From assembly GCA_030704615.1 (NCBI GenBank), contig CM060734.1, positions 50,858,042 to 50,922,041 of the forward strand: 64,000 nt of DNA, read 5' to 3'. Both the position numbers and the translations under genes were made by a program. How positions within the stretch are numbered: position 1 is the first letter of the stretch; each line of letters opens with the position of its first letter. A model generated the notes under the pieces. That model had not been told where the DNA came from. It saw only the letters and a list, made by a program, of their open reading frames with translations, and did no database searches. Source of the stretch: Takakia lepidozioides (taxonomy: Eukaryota > Streptophyta > Takakiopsida > Takakiales > Takakiaceae). Below are positions 31,202-41,759 of this stretch, in pieces.

Positions 31202-31889
31202 TGACAATACTGAAAAAGATTCTCCCTATTTTGAGATCGTGGGGAGCTTAATGTTTGCTATGCTGGGATCTAGACCAGATCTAGCATATGCGGTGTGCAC
31301 AGTGGCAAAATTTGCAAATACACCAAAGACCACTCACTGCAATGCAGTTCGTCGAATTCTTAAGTATTTGAAGGGAACTGCTCACTACAGATTGTGCTAT
31401 GTGGCTCATTACAAGCCACATGTTTTGCAGGCTTTTGCTGATGCTGATCATGCAGAGGATCATGACGATAGACAATCTCGAAGTGGATGTTTAATTATGC
31501 TCAATGGTGGACCTGTCACTTGGATCAGCAGGAAGCAACAATGTGTTGCTAGGTCAACAACTAAAGCGGAATACGTTGCAGCATCGTTGACCGGCACTAA
31601 GGTAGTATGGCTTCGTCGATTGCTTGAAGATTTGGGTCTTTCTCAACCCAGATCTACAAATATATTTGGAAACAATCAAAGCGCTATTTGGCTAGTGTTC
31701 AATCCAGAATTTCATAGACGGACGAAACACATTGATATTCAATATCATATCATTCGGAATTACCAGGAGCGGAAGCTGATTCATATGCACTACATTGGCA
31801 CCAATGACCAGACGGCAGATATTTTGACTAAGGCCTTGACTCTAGAAAAGTTTCAGCGTTTTCGGAGCATGATGGGCATGATTGGATGA
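31128..31889 (+). pseudogene. Copia RNase H with lost catalytic Asp
   Basis: From about 31195 the frame reads PYFEIVGSLMFAMLGSRPDL, then FADADHAEDHDDRQSRSGC and STTKAEYVAASLTGTKVVWL. The third motif reads GNNQSAIWL where active enzymes have a DNQSA, so a catalytic Asp is replaced by Asn. The C-terminus HIDIQYHIIRNYQERK...QTADILTKAL is complete. Overlap with the RT frame shows a frameshift. Confidence 0.88.
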
Positions 31890-32146
31890 TCAATGAGTGG
31901 GAGTATGAAAACTATATGTTACCATTGACTCATCAAGGTTATTTTTGTGGTATGAGGTCTGACGTTTCTGCAGAAGTTCCATGATGCAGAGGAGGCTAAA
32001 AGCTCAGCAGGAGATGTGTTGTACTAAAGCAGGCATCAGTTACTTGTTTGTGGTATTAAGCGAGGAGGTTTTTGCGGAATATTTTGACACCAAGGGAGAT
32101 ATAGTGGGACTTTACTGAATGGAGTGACTGCCAGAATGAATAGGAG

Positions 32147-32439
32147 TGTTGTTAGTACATTGTGGTAGTAGATTCAATGTTAACACGGGCCATGTTAATG
32201 CCCACATAGATACATTACTTGTGGACATATAGATGCCACGTAGGTTTTCTTTCAAGTTTCCTGCCTATGGACCTCCAGGTTACTTACCCGCGTTGTTCTT
32301 TTCTGGTGTGCTTTTTCTTGCTGATTGTTTTCTGCTATATCTACTTTGGAAGCTGTATAGCATATGTATACACTATCTGAAATAAGCACTCTTTCATCAT
32401 AGTGTATTTGGTCTTCTTTTGGCTATGGCATCTACAACA
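32147..32439 (+). repeat. 3' LTR (Copia, copy A)
   Basis: 293 bp, preceded by purine-rich AGAATGAATAGGAG. It matches the 5' LTR except for a ~53 bp extra stretch (about 32285-32337) and scattered substitutions. Confidence 0.92.
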
Positions 32440-32770
32440 GTTCTTGATGCTTGATGCTTAGAGATTTTTGTAAACTTTGCTGATCGAAGTTCACAGCACA
32501 TTTCAAGTTTTGACACATTGCACGACTATAGGGACATTGAACCTTTCAGTTTTGTCTTTCTCAAGTCTCAAGAGCAAGGATCTAAAATTTCTCTAAGTAT
32601 TTGTTGTTGGGACTTCAATAGGGACTTCAGATTCTATGGCATTTTTTCTGTTTGATGTCTGAAAAATGCTTTTCTTTTTTATGATGTATGTGTTTTAGAT
32701 TATACTATTGTTGGAATAGTGAACAATAATTTCGAATCCAGACATTCAAGGTGCAGACATCAAATGGTTA

Positions 32771-32968
32771 TTGTTTCTTGCGAAAGGCATATATGTTGAA
32801 GCTGCTCAATATTATAATGTAACAACTAACTTAGGAAAATCAGTCTTTGGGTATGTGAGTACTCTCACAAGTCAGAGATCTATGCATGATCGAATTTTCC
32901 AAATTCCTCTTCAATGTCTACAATTGGGTATTGTTCAAATGCATGTGTTTGCCACTATTATCTACTAG
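32771..32968 (+). CDS. Small conserved ORF of duplicated unit, copy A
   Basis: 65 codons, matching 62622-62822 in copy B with the same stop. Shared residues include AQYY, TSQRSMHDR and IPLQCLQLGIVQMH, then FATIIY. In both copies the frame opens upstream through a GGTGCAG acceptor-like site, so it may be a terminal exon rather than a gene starting at ATG. No family is recognised. Confidence 0.35.
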   Translation: MFLAKGIYVEAAQYYNVTTNLGKSVFGYVSTLTSQRSMHDRIFQIPLQCLQLGIVQMHVFATIIY

Positions 32969-33723
32969 AAAGTCTGGAAGCTCTTCCAAGTAAGCTTTTT
33001 GTAATTTCCTCCACAGCCCCTAAAGACTCAACAAGTCATGAAGACTCTTCCTTTTGACGAGCTCTTGACAAGGTTATCCACCTAAGGTTCTCTACCAAAT
33101 TCTGAGATCTATCCTTTTTATCACTGAACTCTGCACACATTACTCAACACAAACATGAGAATTCAGACAGTTCTCATACTTGTTCACTGGAACATGCATG
33201 AGAACTGCAAACAATTGTGACAATGCTTCATTGCCATCTAGACTGGGGCTGGAAACCTAAACATAGATATTAAGGTGCCTAGAATGCTGACCCAAAAATC
33301 TCTGAAGGGAGTGAACTTTCCAAACTTGAGAGGTGAAGACTTCTATAACATTCCATACATATTCAGGGATGTAGGGTTACCTTTATGGACGAATTAAGGA
33401 CGTATAACCTGAATATATAGCCTCCTGCCTAAAATTTTCTTCAAATTTCAATTACTTCTTCAGATCCTTACTGCTTTAATTTGCAATACGTAAAGAACTG
33501 CCAATAGTTTTGGATCCTTGGTATCATTTATCGTGACCTTAAAAGCACAACCTACCACCCAAGTTTGCAATTAAAGCCCACTAAATATGCTCTACTAGAA
33601 GGTGAGCAAACATATAATGAATACACATATTACCAAATTACAGTTAAAATAAAAATAAAAATAATTAATGTGTCGACTAAGAGTCCACTGCAGGTCACAG
33701 CACCATCCCACCCTGCACGGCTG

Positions 33724-33778
33724 TGCATGTTGAAGGATTGAACCCTGGTTATACACAGTCAGGGCACTGGGCTGCCCA
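33724..33778 (-). repeat. tRNA-derived SINE, internally shortened
   Basis: Reverse strand reads GGCAGCCCAGTG...CAGGGTTCAATCC, i.e. A-box-like and B-box-like parts of the family at 39276-39426. Paralogue of 63240-63296. Confidence 0.5.
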
Positions 33779-34055
33779 CTAAATAGTAAACTTGAGCATT
33801 AGAAGAGTTTCACTACGGAAAGATATCTCAAGTGAGTATTCTATCAACATAGATTGGTCTTCTAAAGTCTGGCAAAAGTTTGATATGAGCAGCCTCAATA
33901 TATGTAGGCTTTGGCATAAAAAGTCCCAAAATTCAGAGTTAACCCATTCAATCTTGACTGAACTAAATGTCTGTCAAGTCATTATTTACTATTCCCACCA
34001 TCAATAGCAAAGAGTAAAGTTTTTTTTAAACTTCCAGTGAATTTACAGAACCTAC

Positions 34056-34172
34056 TGCTGAACACACAGACCATCGAGGGGCCAATGGACGGTTAAAGGC
34101 ACATACTGAAGATTGAACCCAGAATCACCCAGGTTATGCACAGGTTCAAATACCTAACCACCGGGCTACCTG
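34056..34172 (-). repeat. tRNA-derived SINE
   Basis: A box TAGCCCGGTGG (complement of 34158-34168) and B box GGGTTCAATC (complement of about 34111-34120), then the body ending CGATGGTCTGTGTGTT. Paralogue of 63574-63684. Confidence 0.65.
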
Positions 34173-34591
34173 CTCAAGTGCCTGCAATCTATAGTGACAG
34201 TGGTAATCTAGAAACATAGATCATGAAAAAGAAAAACATTTTTGATGCCAAACATAAAAGGAAACTTGGGGAATTTGCAGAGTGAAGTCCTGAAGTCCCA
34301 CAAAATAGAAAAATATTCGTCTTGCACTTGAGAGTCATTAAGAGAGTCATTAACAGGTTTGAGTCTGCTTAATGTCCCTACAGTTGTTCCGAAACGTATG
34401 GACACTAGAGACTTGTGGTGAACTAACTCCGCAGCCTCAACCAAAGTTTACAAAAATCTCTAGCATGCCCACCCAAAAATGTCAGTGCAACATCCATAGC
34501 CAGAAACATTTGAGCACCAATGGAACACCATGCTCCAGTCCCATCATCGCACACCCATCTTGAGCATCACGCTTCCTTAGACCGTGCGGTT

Positions 34592-35176
34592 TCAACACCA
34601 ATCCCGACCAAACTCTTCGAGAAGATGAGCGTGGTTGTGGAAAAGACTGGCCGCCTCCTGGTACACTCGGTTGAGTGATATAATCCTCCCGCTACGCAGC
34701 CGAAGAACCTCCACAAAGGTCTTGTAGACATGCTCCTCACCAGCGAAGCTGTCCCCGACCTTCCGTAAGAACTGGAGAGCTCTAAGAATCTGCTCGTGAT
34801 CGGGTCCATTGCCTTCAGAGGCCTGACTACCGGTCTGTGATGCAGGGGTGGGATAAACCCGACCATCGCGGGAAGAAGTTTCAGGACTTATACCGCGTCG
34901 AGGAGCCACCCTAGAACGGCGCTGGACAGGACCTGTACTGCCTTGAGAGACTTGAACATTGGGATGGGCTAGAGGCCTTCCGTGTCGAGGAGCCACCCTA
35001 AGACGGCGTTTGACAGGAACTGTAAGTCTGCCTTGAGAGACTTGAACATTGGGATGGGCTGAAGGCCTCACAGGATGTACTCGATCATTCTGAACAGGCA
35101 CTGTGCTCCGAAAGCTTACAATACGGCGGCGGAATGTGAGGTGAGCAGCCTCATTGGAGCGAGATATCAAGCCCAT
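34592..35176 (-). CDS. PAH-domain (SIN3-like) small protein, copy C
   Basis: An uninterrupted 194-residue ORF. It starts MGLISR, matching MGLTCR at the start of the related copies, which supports this start. Residues 1-110 are Arg/Pro-rich and hold two copies of RP(S/L)AHPNVQVSQG (37-49 and 67-79), each followed by a basic stretch ending RVAPR(H/R)G. Residues 130-189 form one PAH domain: ILRALQFLRKVGDSF, EEHVYKTFVEVL, LNRVYQEAASLFHNHAHLLE, ending EFGRDWC. PAH domains in SIN3 corepressors bind helical peptides of transcription factors. A typical SIN3 has three PAH domains plus an HDAC-interaction domain and exceeds 1000 residues; here there is one PAH and nothing else. Role is unknown; competition with SIN3 is inference. 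Confidence 0.65.
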   Translation of the reverse strand: MGLISRSNEAAHLTFRRRIVSFRSTVPVQNDRVHPVRPSAHPNVQVSQGRLTVPVKRRLRVAPRHGRPLAHPNVQVSQGSTGPVQRRSRVAPRRGISPETSSRDGRVYPTPASQTGSQASEGNGPDHEQILRALQFLRKVGDSFAGEEHVYKTFVEVLRLRSGRIISLNRVYQEAASLFHNHAHLLEEFGRDWC

Positions 35177-35249
35177 GTCACTCTAAGACCCAACGATGTG
35201 ATGGTTGTGAGAAAAAAACCTAATTTAATGGCGGTTTATCTATACAAAT

Positions 35250-36870
35250 TGGCCATATGACTTTGAAGAATTCACTGTAGTCAAGAATAGCCACTAGTAC
35301 ACAACCATGCCACCATATCAACTAAGTTTCCTGAGCAACCATGAATTGAGAGGAGACATTGTAGCAATGAGGATTGACCAATGAGGAGAAAATCACAATC
35401 TATGGAACTAAGGCAACAACAAGACAAAGAATCCAACTGTGGAATTGCACAGAAGACTCATGATTCACGGGAGAGACTAAGGCCACCAAGGACTGCACTT
35501 GCTGGGAGACACTGCGCCACCCCAAGGATCTGAACATCCACAGAAGACTAATGTGAGAAACTCCACCACCAAAGACTGACAACAACACTCAGTACCAACA
35601 CCACTTCAGTACCACAACCATAGTAGCAAAGCGTTAAGAAAAGTGGTGACAGTAAAGGGAAACAATGAGAAAACCGGGCTAGGAAGAACCTGGCGATACT
35701 AATACAGCCTGAGCAATCAAGGCCAACCATCCTACCGGAAAAATCAAATAGAGCAATGAACTCAAGGAGCCACTCGCACTGTAAGTGGGTGACCATAAAA
35801 CCACCATGGTCATTGATATATACCTAGCAATTACGAAACCATGTAACCACATGAGCGAAGAGGAGCAACTATGAATTGTCCTTCTAATACAAAACAATGC
35901 AGAGAGGTGAATATCCCAAACTATGGAACTAAGGCAACAACAACAGAGCACCAACACAAACGAACAAACACCACTGGAAGACTGATCTTGGAGAGGCTAA
36001 GCCACCAGGAGAAGTCTGCACCTGCACCAAAGACTGACAAAAAACACTACGTACCCCACCAAGGAAGTGCACCAAGTGCACCAGAGCACTCAGAAGGCCA
36101 ATGTCAGAGATTGCGCCGCAGAGGAACTCCACCACAGAAGAGTAATGGGCTGAGGGACGTATATAGCTAGGCTACCAAGGAACTGCTCCCCCCAAGCCCC
36201 GTCGAAGCCGGCGTACATGCCAGAGACGCCAGCCACTGATGCCCGAATATCCTCTTTCGGTGAAGAATAGTTATGTGACCGAGCATCTCTCTCCCTTCTT
36301 TCTCGGTGGGCTTTCATTGCATATATTCAAAGTATCTCTTCTTCCGAGCGTCTGAACAGATACGCCTGGATCTTGTGGTTACGAAGAGTTGATCCCAGGA
36401 CTGCCTCAATATGCCAATGCTGCACGGTTCGCTTAAAGAGACGGTCCCATCCAACAAGTATGCTGCAAGTATCTCTGGCTTGCTAGCTCCCCATTATAGT
36501 CTTTCCTTCTTGCAGACCAGCTTTTATGATCTCAACTCATGTAATTCCAACCATTCACATGTTTTTGTGCTGGTAAGACAAGCAAAGTGAGGCTACTTTG
36601 CTTTGAGGTATTGAATACTTATCTGATTGAATTACTAATTTTCATTTCTTAGGTAGTAGTGGTCGTACTCTAATTGCAATTTGCTGCAGAGATGTGTTCG
36701 TGACCTTCCAAACCTTTGCAATTGAGTCTCTCTCACAAACATCCCTCTCACTAGTCACTTGTGTGGCTGCCAGCTATGTGGCTCCACACATAGCTCCACA
36801 TTGTTAATTCAGTAGCGCAAATGATCCAGTACTTCATATGCTCTTTGATCTTAATATCCCCCAAATTAAT
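35250..36870 (-). repeat. Inverted partial copy C of unit (leader of PAH gene)
   Basis: Reverse complement of the unit part seen at about 59905-61080. It includes the GGATATTCGGGCATC...CTATATACGTCC promoter region (about 36240-36150) and two partial copies of the TTAGTTCCATAG leader (35400-35600 and 35920-36060). It lies upstream of the copy C ORF in the correct orientation, so promoter and ORF travel together. Confidence 0.7.
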
Positions 36871-37619
36871 TTGTTCCTATTAACCTACTTGCTTGCAAAA
36901 ACAACAAGGAAAGTCATGTGCATTGTGCCCTCTGCTGCCCTCAGACTCCAAGTAGGGATTTGTTTTATTAGCCCATCAGCATGGGGAAGTGGTGAAAATG
37001 AATCTTGAAAATTCCAGCTTTGAAAATTCAATCCAGGATTTTAACTCATAGATACAATTAAATAGTAGAGATTCTTTTGAAGATCTGAGCCTATACTGCA
37101 CAATTTGAAAGTCATCCGAACTCAAATTAAACTTCACATATATATAAGATATCTTAAAACTGCAACATCCCTGCTTGAAGACTTACTCAGGCTTAATATT
37201 AACAAGAGCATAAAGCTGTAGATAGTCTACTCTAATCATCTACTTTGACAACAATATTGTACTGATCAATTCAGCTTATTCAGTTTTATTCATATGGAGT
37301 CCATACGGTCATCCTCAGCAACTGAAACTTGTAGAAACCTTGAAATCAAACTTCGCATAAAATATCTCAAAGCTGAGCTTTATAACACCTCTGCATGAGG
37401 ACCTGCTCCTTACTACATACTAACACTAGGATAGTCATCTATTTGACAATAAGCCATGGTGGTCAAATCTATCTGTTTGAGCAAACCCTTCAATTATCAT
37501 CAACCTACGCAGAGAGAGTTCAACCTGAAAGAGATGTGGTTACCTAGGAAGATCGAGGTCAAACCCAGAGTGATTATACCCTTTAATGAGAGGTGTGAAC
37601 TAAGAGGAACAACCATGCG
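36871..37619. other. No gene seen
   Basis: AT-rich sequence with loosely repeated phrases such as AGTCATCTA and TTTGACAA; nothing recognised. Confidence 0.4.
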
Positions 37620-38060
37620 GCAACCATGAATTGAGAGGACCGGCCATGACTTGAAATTTTGTCCTTTTAATACAGAACAACTATGGAACTAACGCAACAA
37701 CGACGCAAACAAACAAACACCATGGAAGACTGATCTTGGAAGAGCCATCAGGAAAAGGAGCTGCGGGCCTCTGATGTAGCAGCCAATCACCCTGATGGAT
37801 AGGATGTGTGCCTTGCCAGACCTGACTACCGCCCTGCGCTATAGGCTGGCACCGCTGTACGCTTGCAATCCTTTGCAATTCGTCGGCATTCGTGGGCTGC
37901 GTGGTGAATCATTGGATAGTGGGCAGCCCGACATGTCAATTGATATGGGGTTGACATGTCGCTTTGCTCACTATTCGATGATCCATCACGAATTTGCCAC
38001 CGTATTAGTGTCCGAAAAATCCTGAACGGTGCACCATACTTACATCCTCGATCCATTCGA
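37620..38060 (-). pseudogene. PAH-family fragment, copy D, with head-to-head junction
   Basis: The minus strand contains the leader TTAGTTCCATAG (near 37690) and N-terminal coding pieces QPIAQGGSQVWQGTHPIHQG, similar to RPIAQGKDRVAQG of copy B. At 37900-37990 the start region (ATGTCGGGCTGCCCACTAT on minus, ATGGGGTTGACATGTCG on plus) appears twice in opposite orientation, forming an imperfect palindrome. No PAH domain remains. Confidence 0.5.
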
Positions 38061-39104
38061 TGTCATTGTATTTATGTTTGGCTCACCGTATTAGGTTTCC
38101 GTAGAGAGGCTTGACTTGATGCTTCCTGGAGGGGATTTTTGCAGCTGGTAGGAGCAGTAACCATTGCCTTCCTGGACGTTACATGCAGCCCGCCACGGCG
38201 TGTCCTCCAGTTACCGCAATTTTCACGTATGTATTCTAACATGCAGCATCGGATTCCTGCCTAATTCCTGCAAAATTGAGGTAGAGACGATCTCGTAGAT
38301 GTTGTGCCGCATGAGCGGGAGGCAATTCCAATTAGAAAATTGGGGCATCCAACTGCTTTCAGGCTGCTTTCAGCTCTCTCTCATACTCGCTTTTCAATGT
38401 CTGTCACATTAATGCTGTCAGTTTTGTGTTTAGGCGCTTTTGAGTTCCAGTTTCTGGGTATGTAGTATTATATCAACTCGCTGGGAAACAACTCGGAGCC
38501 CTCTTGTTGCTATATTGGCTTGGCTACTTACTTTCGACATTGTAGTTTGCAACATGGTGTGAGACCAATCATTTGCAAAATTGGAGATGGAAGTGACTCC
38601 CCGTGATAGGGCCCGTTGCTCAATTTAAGAAGGTAGGCACAAAAACATAATACAAAGAAGTTCTTGAGTCTAGTGATAAGCCTTTTTTAAGGCAGTTCCT
38701 TAGTTAACGAAGTGTGAATGGTATCTATTGTGTAATCTGAAATCTGTAAGCCAAAGGGACCAAATAAAACAGATAAATGGAGGACAATGCCAATGTTTTT
38801 AGTGATGTGAGAGCAGGACTATGGAGTGACTGATGCTAGGCCCTTGAAAAACTGGTGAGCAGGGAATCTGGACACTGGCAGTATTCAACCCCGCATTTCA
38901 ACATTTTTCTGTGCTTTCTGTTCTGTGCAATCTGTTGACACATCATCTTGCAAATAGGTTCATGTCATATCAAGCTGCTGCATGAATATAATCATGGAAA
39001 CTGGGATACTCAAATTGATTTATGACTTCCCCAGTGTTATCTGCAGTCCATGTGCAGAAGTCGTGTGTCCCGCTAGTAACATTTTCAGCTCAACATTCAT
39101 ATCT
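38061..39104. other. No gene seen
   Basis: No convincing ORF, repeat or RNA was recognised. Confidence 0.4.
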
Positions 39105-39236
39105 CCTGTATATCAAGGTGTATATCCCTGTATAGCCCCCGTTGTGATATCCCTGTATAACCCCCTTGGTGTATATCCCATATATCCTCAGCGGTGTATA
39201 TTCATGGATACCCCCCTGGTGTATATCCCCTGGGTC
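39105..39236 (+). repeat. Minisatellite, ~25 bp unit
   Basis: About five units of GGTGTATATCCC(TG)TATA followed by CCCCCTT, e.g. starting near 39117, 39144, 39168, 39193 and 39217. Reading frames through it are artefacts. Confidence 0.65.
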
Positions 39237-39275
39237 CCACTTTCCCCACCGACCTAAGAATTCCCCGCATACCAC

Positions 39276-39426
39276 TGTAGCAGGTAGCCCAGTGGTTGGG
39301 TGTTTGTGCCTTGCCTGTGCATAACCTGGGTGATCCTGGGTTCAATCCTTCAACATGTGCCTTCAGACCGTCCATTGGGCCCTCGATGGCCTGTGTGTTG
39401 AGCATATCTTTATCTTTATCTTTTTC
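39276..39426 (+). repeat. tRNA-derived SINE, most complete copy
   Basis: A box TAGCCCAGTGG (39285-39295) and B box GGGTTCAATCC (39338-39348) are correctly ordered and spaced for an RNA polymerase III promoter. A body with CGATGGCCTGTGTGTT follows, then a (TTTATC)n-type tail (about 39405-39426). At least four other copies are in the window (33724, 34056, 63240, 63574, all minus). Not a functional tRNA: the acceptor stem does not pair and the element extends beyond 76 nt. Confidence 0.7.
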
Positions 39427-39659
39427 AAAGATGATCCCCTTACGTGTAGACAAGGGATTTGACCTATTTCCTCCCTAGGGGACCTGCTTATTCAAAATCG
39501 TTGCCTGCCCAAGTGAAAATCCTAGCAAGTTGGTACAGCTACGAATACATCCGGATTTCAGACCATTCAATGACGATATTCAACTGATGCAGAGCTAAGT
39601 AATGCAACATACTGGAATCCAACACTGATTGTCATTGGAAAAAGCACACGGTGTTTCTT

Positions 39660-39790
39660 GCTTTGCTACTTTGGTTGTGAATAGTTGTTGGCACGGACTG
39701 TTGTTGTTTTATAGTGACGATGGTTCTTCCTTTTGACCATCTGTCCGTTGTTTTACTTTACGGTCGCTGTAGTTCTTCCTGAATCTGATG
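39660..39790 (+). repeat. Fragment of duplicated unit
   Basis: Matches 25895-26040 of copy A: GGACTGTTGTTGTTTTATAG and CGATGGTTCTTCCTT, in the plus orientation. Non-coding leader sequence of the PAH unit. Confidence 0.6.
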
Positions 39791-40013
39791 TGTGGTTTGG
39801 TGCGAATGGCTGCCATCCATGCACGCTTGAATACCGTTGACGTAACGCAGCAATCTTTTCCCGCCCATGGCTGGTTCCTGCTGGTCTCGCACCTTAGGCA
39901 CATATATGTACATCATCTACTCGGCTATCAGTTGTTGGTTGTCAGTTTGCAAAGTATCAGTGTACTAGTGTAATTGTATCTCAAGGCCTTGTCAGAAGCA
40001 CTGCTGCTGCTGT

Positions 40014-40374
40014 TTGTTTGAAATTTTTTCTCCAAAAGCAGCTAATGAGTATTCGTTTTCGGGAGTCTTCATATTCAACATTTTTGGATTCTCTCAAATC
40101 TTTCTTTTTATAAGGTTTAGAATAATCTCTCGAATGTTTTTTCTTTCTCTCATCTCCCTCTGGATTCTACATGAAAATTCGTTAAAAAGACTAGTAGAAT
40201 TTCTAAACTATATAATCCGATTAGAGAAGTGAAAAGGACTTTAAAGCTAAAAACTTTTCTATTTCGAGTGATTCAGTTTAGAGGGATTCGAGGAAGATTG
40301 AACAGATGAATAAGAAATTAGCTTGGATTGAAGCAACTTTAAATGATTTGGATACTTGGAAACTGTATATTTAA
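40014..40374 (+). other. Possible plastid-derived fragment (cemA-like)
   Basis: AT-rich sequence unlike its neighbours. 40305-40374 codes MNKKLAWIEATLNDLDTWK, which from memory resembles the N-terminal region of some chloroplast cemA (ycf10) proteins, followed by a stop. The upstream ORF (40014-40232) is hydrophobic. If right, this is a nuclear plastid insertion; the identification rests on a short stretch. Confidence 0.3.
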
Positions 40375-40429
40375 GCTTTACAATACATATATAATTTGAA
40401 GCTGAGTACCTTGAGGAGATAGTTCCAGA

Positions 40430-40700
40430 TTATATGGTTGCAGCATGGTCTTGGTAGTAATGGCTATTAATCAATGGCATGGTTGTTTTACTGTCACCGC
40501 TTATAGTGCGAGTGGCTCTCTGAGTTCATCGCTCTCTTTGATTTTTCCCTTAGGATGGTCGGCCTTCATTACTCGGGTTGTTTAGTATCACCAGGCACAC
40601 TATCCCAGCCAGTTTTTTCATTGTATTCCTTTACCTCTCCTTTACTCTCACCACTTTGCTTCGTGCTTTGCTACTTGCTTTGCTACTTTAGTTGTGGTAC
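40430..40700 (+). repeat. Fragment of duplicated unit
   Basis: Matches 25665-25880: ATGGTTGCA, AGTGCGAGTGGCTC, TTTGATTTTTC and TAGGATGGT occur in the same order. It is leader sequence placed upstream of PAH copy E. Confidence 0.6.
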
Positions 40701-40759
40701 TTAAGTGGTTGACAGTGATGAACATTGTTCTCAGTTTTAGGTGGTGGAAAGCTAGCTAT

Positions 40760-41090
40760 ATTGCTGCTCACTCCTCATTAGCGAAGCTATCCTCGATCTT
40801 CTTCAGAAATTGGAGAGCCAGAGCTCCAACCAGACCGGAGGGGGTAGTTCCTAAGAAGATAAGGATAGCTTCGCTAATGAGGAGGCTGCACCTGTACTGA
40901 AGAGTGTTGGGAGACACTATGTACGCCACCCCAAGGAACTGCACCACACAGGCGTCTACAAGTCCTTTGCGGAGCTTCTTAGGATGATTATATGATCCGT
41001 TAAGCTGGGACGGCTAGTCTTTTTCACAAACACAATGATCTACTAGAAGAATTTGGTCGAGATTGCTGTTTGAGTGCTAGCGGTAGATCG
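40760..41090 (+). pseudogene. PAH-domain fragment, copy E, with inverted first helix
   Basis: On plus, 40862 onward reads EDSFANEEA, then GVYKSFAELLRM, SVKLGRLVF and, in another frame, LLEEFGRDC, the PAH order of copy C (FAGEEHVYKTFVEVL...LLEEFGRDWC). On minus, 40830-40772 reads LQFLKKIEDSFANE, the beginning of the same domain. So the first PAH helix is inverted relative to the rest. Frameshifts make it non-functional. Confidence 0.6.
40772..40883. repeat. Perfect 22 bp inverted repeat, 68 bp loop
   Basis: 40772-40793 (starting TCCTCATTAGCG) is the exact complement of 40862-40883 (ending CGCTAATGAGGA). Both arms code the FANEE part of the PAH domain, so it arose by inverted duplication within the gene. 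Confidence 0.85.
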
Positions 41091-41139
41091 ACACTACTTT
41101 GGGAGGTCTACTTACTGGGCCAATATACCCCACTAAGCA

Positions 41140-41460
41140 GAGAAGAGTGAATCGAGAGAATGCGCCGCAGGGGAACTCTACCACCGAAGAGCGATGGGTT
41201 GATGGGCTGACGGACGTATATATATATAGCTAGGCCACCAGGGAATTGCGGCCCCCGAGGCCCCGTCGTGCGAGAGACGACAGCCACAGATGCCCGAATA
41301 TCCTCTTTCAGTTAAGAATAGTTATGTGACCGAGCATCTCTATCCCTTCTTTCTCGGTGGGCTTTCATTACATATATCCAAAGTAATCTCTTCTCCCGAG
41401 CGTCCAACTGATACGCCCTGAACCCATGACGCCCTCAAACATCCCTCTCACTAATCATAT
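41140..41460 (-). repeat. Inverted promoter/leader fragment of unit
   Basis: Reverse complement of the copy B region 60360-60600: CTCTTTC.GTTAAGAATAGTT, ATGCTCGGTCACATAAC (complement) and GACGGACGTATATATATA are present. The TATA run is longer here. Confidence 0.6.
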
Positions 41461-41759
41461 TGTTGATCAATATTTCTGATGCCTAAGAGGCACTAGCCTG
41501 ACCGGCAGCCTCTGTCAGCAAATGAGCAGGGCAAGCTTGTGGAACCCATCAAAGAACTAGATCTTGCACGCAGGTACGTGCTGACTTTTCTCTTTTTACT
41601 TTATCCTGCAGTTGAACCCTATTCCTTTGGAGAGAGGAAGAAGAGATGCAATTTAATTTAAGGGCTCCTAAGTTCTCAAATGGACCAGGGTCTGCAGGAG
41701 GGGTAACAGAGGACTTCCATTTGGGTTACCAATTGACTATGTGTTACTTTAGAAGGCCT

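Larger units (their letters stand above)
27066..32439 (+). mobile_element. Ty1/Copia element with internal-tRNA primer site
   Basis: 5.37 kb, LTRs 27066-27305 and 32147-32439 with ends TGTTG...CAACA, target duplication GTTCT at 27061-27065 and 32440-32444. The empty site is seen in copy B near 62253. Order: gag with CCHC knuckle, DTGAS protease, integrase, RT with YMDD, RNase H. The primer site GGTTATGGGCCCA is complementary to the anticodon arm of initiator tRNA-Met, as in Drosophila copia. Gag and integrase contain frameshifts and RNase H has lost a catalytic Asp. Confidence 0.93.
21732..34506 (+). repeat. Segmental duplication, copy A
   Basis: Co-linear and same-strand with 51937-64000. 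Matching blocks: 21732-22800 with 51937-52540; 22810-24090 with 58066-59880; 24838-27060 with 59905-62260; 32440-34506 with 62260-64000. Copy A alone holds the Copia element 27066-32439, a 468 bp insertion (21882-22349) and the repeat tract 24100-24838. Similarity is very high near the right end. The unit without insertions is about 7 kb. Confidence 0.88.

Noticed and set aside
39276-39426. Functional tRNA gene
   Set aside because: A and B boxes are present but there is no acceptor-stem pairing or proper anticodon arm, and the repeat continues into a SINE body and tail.
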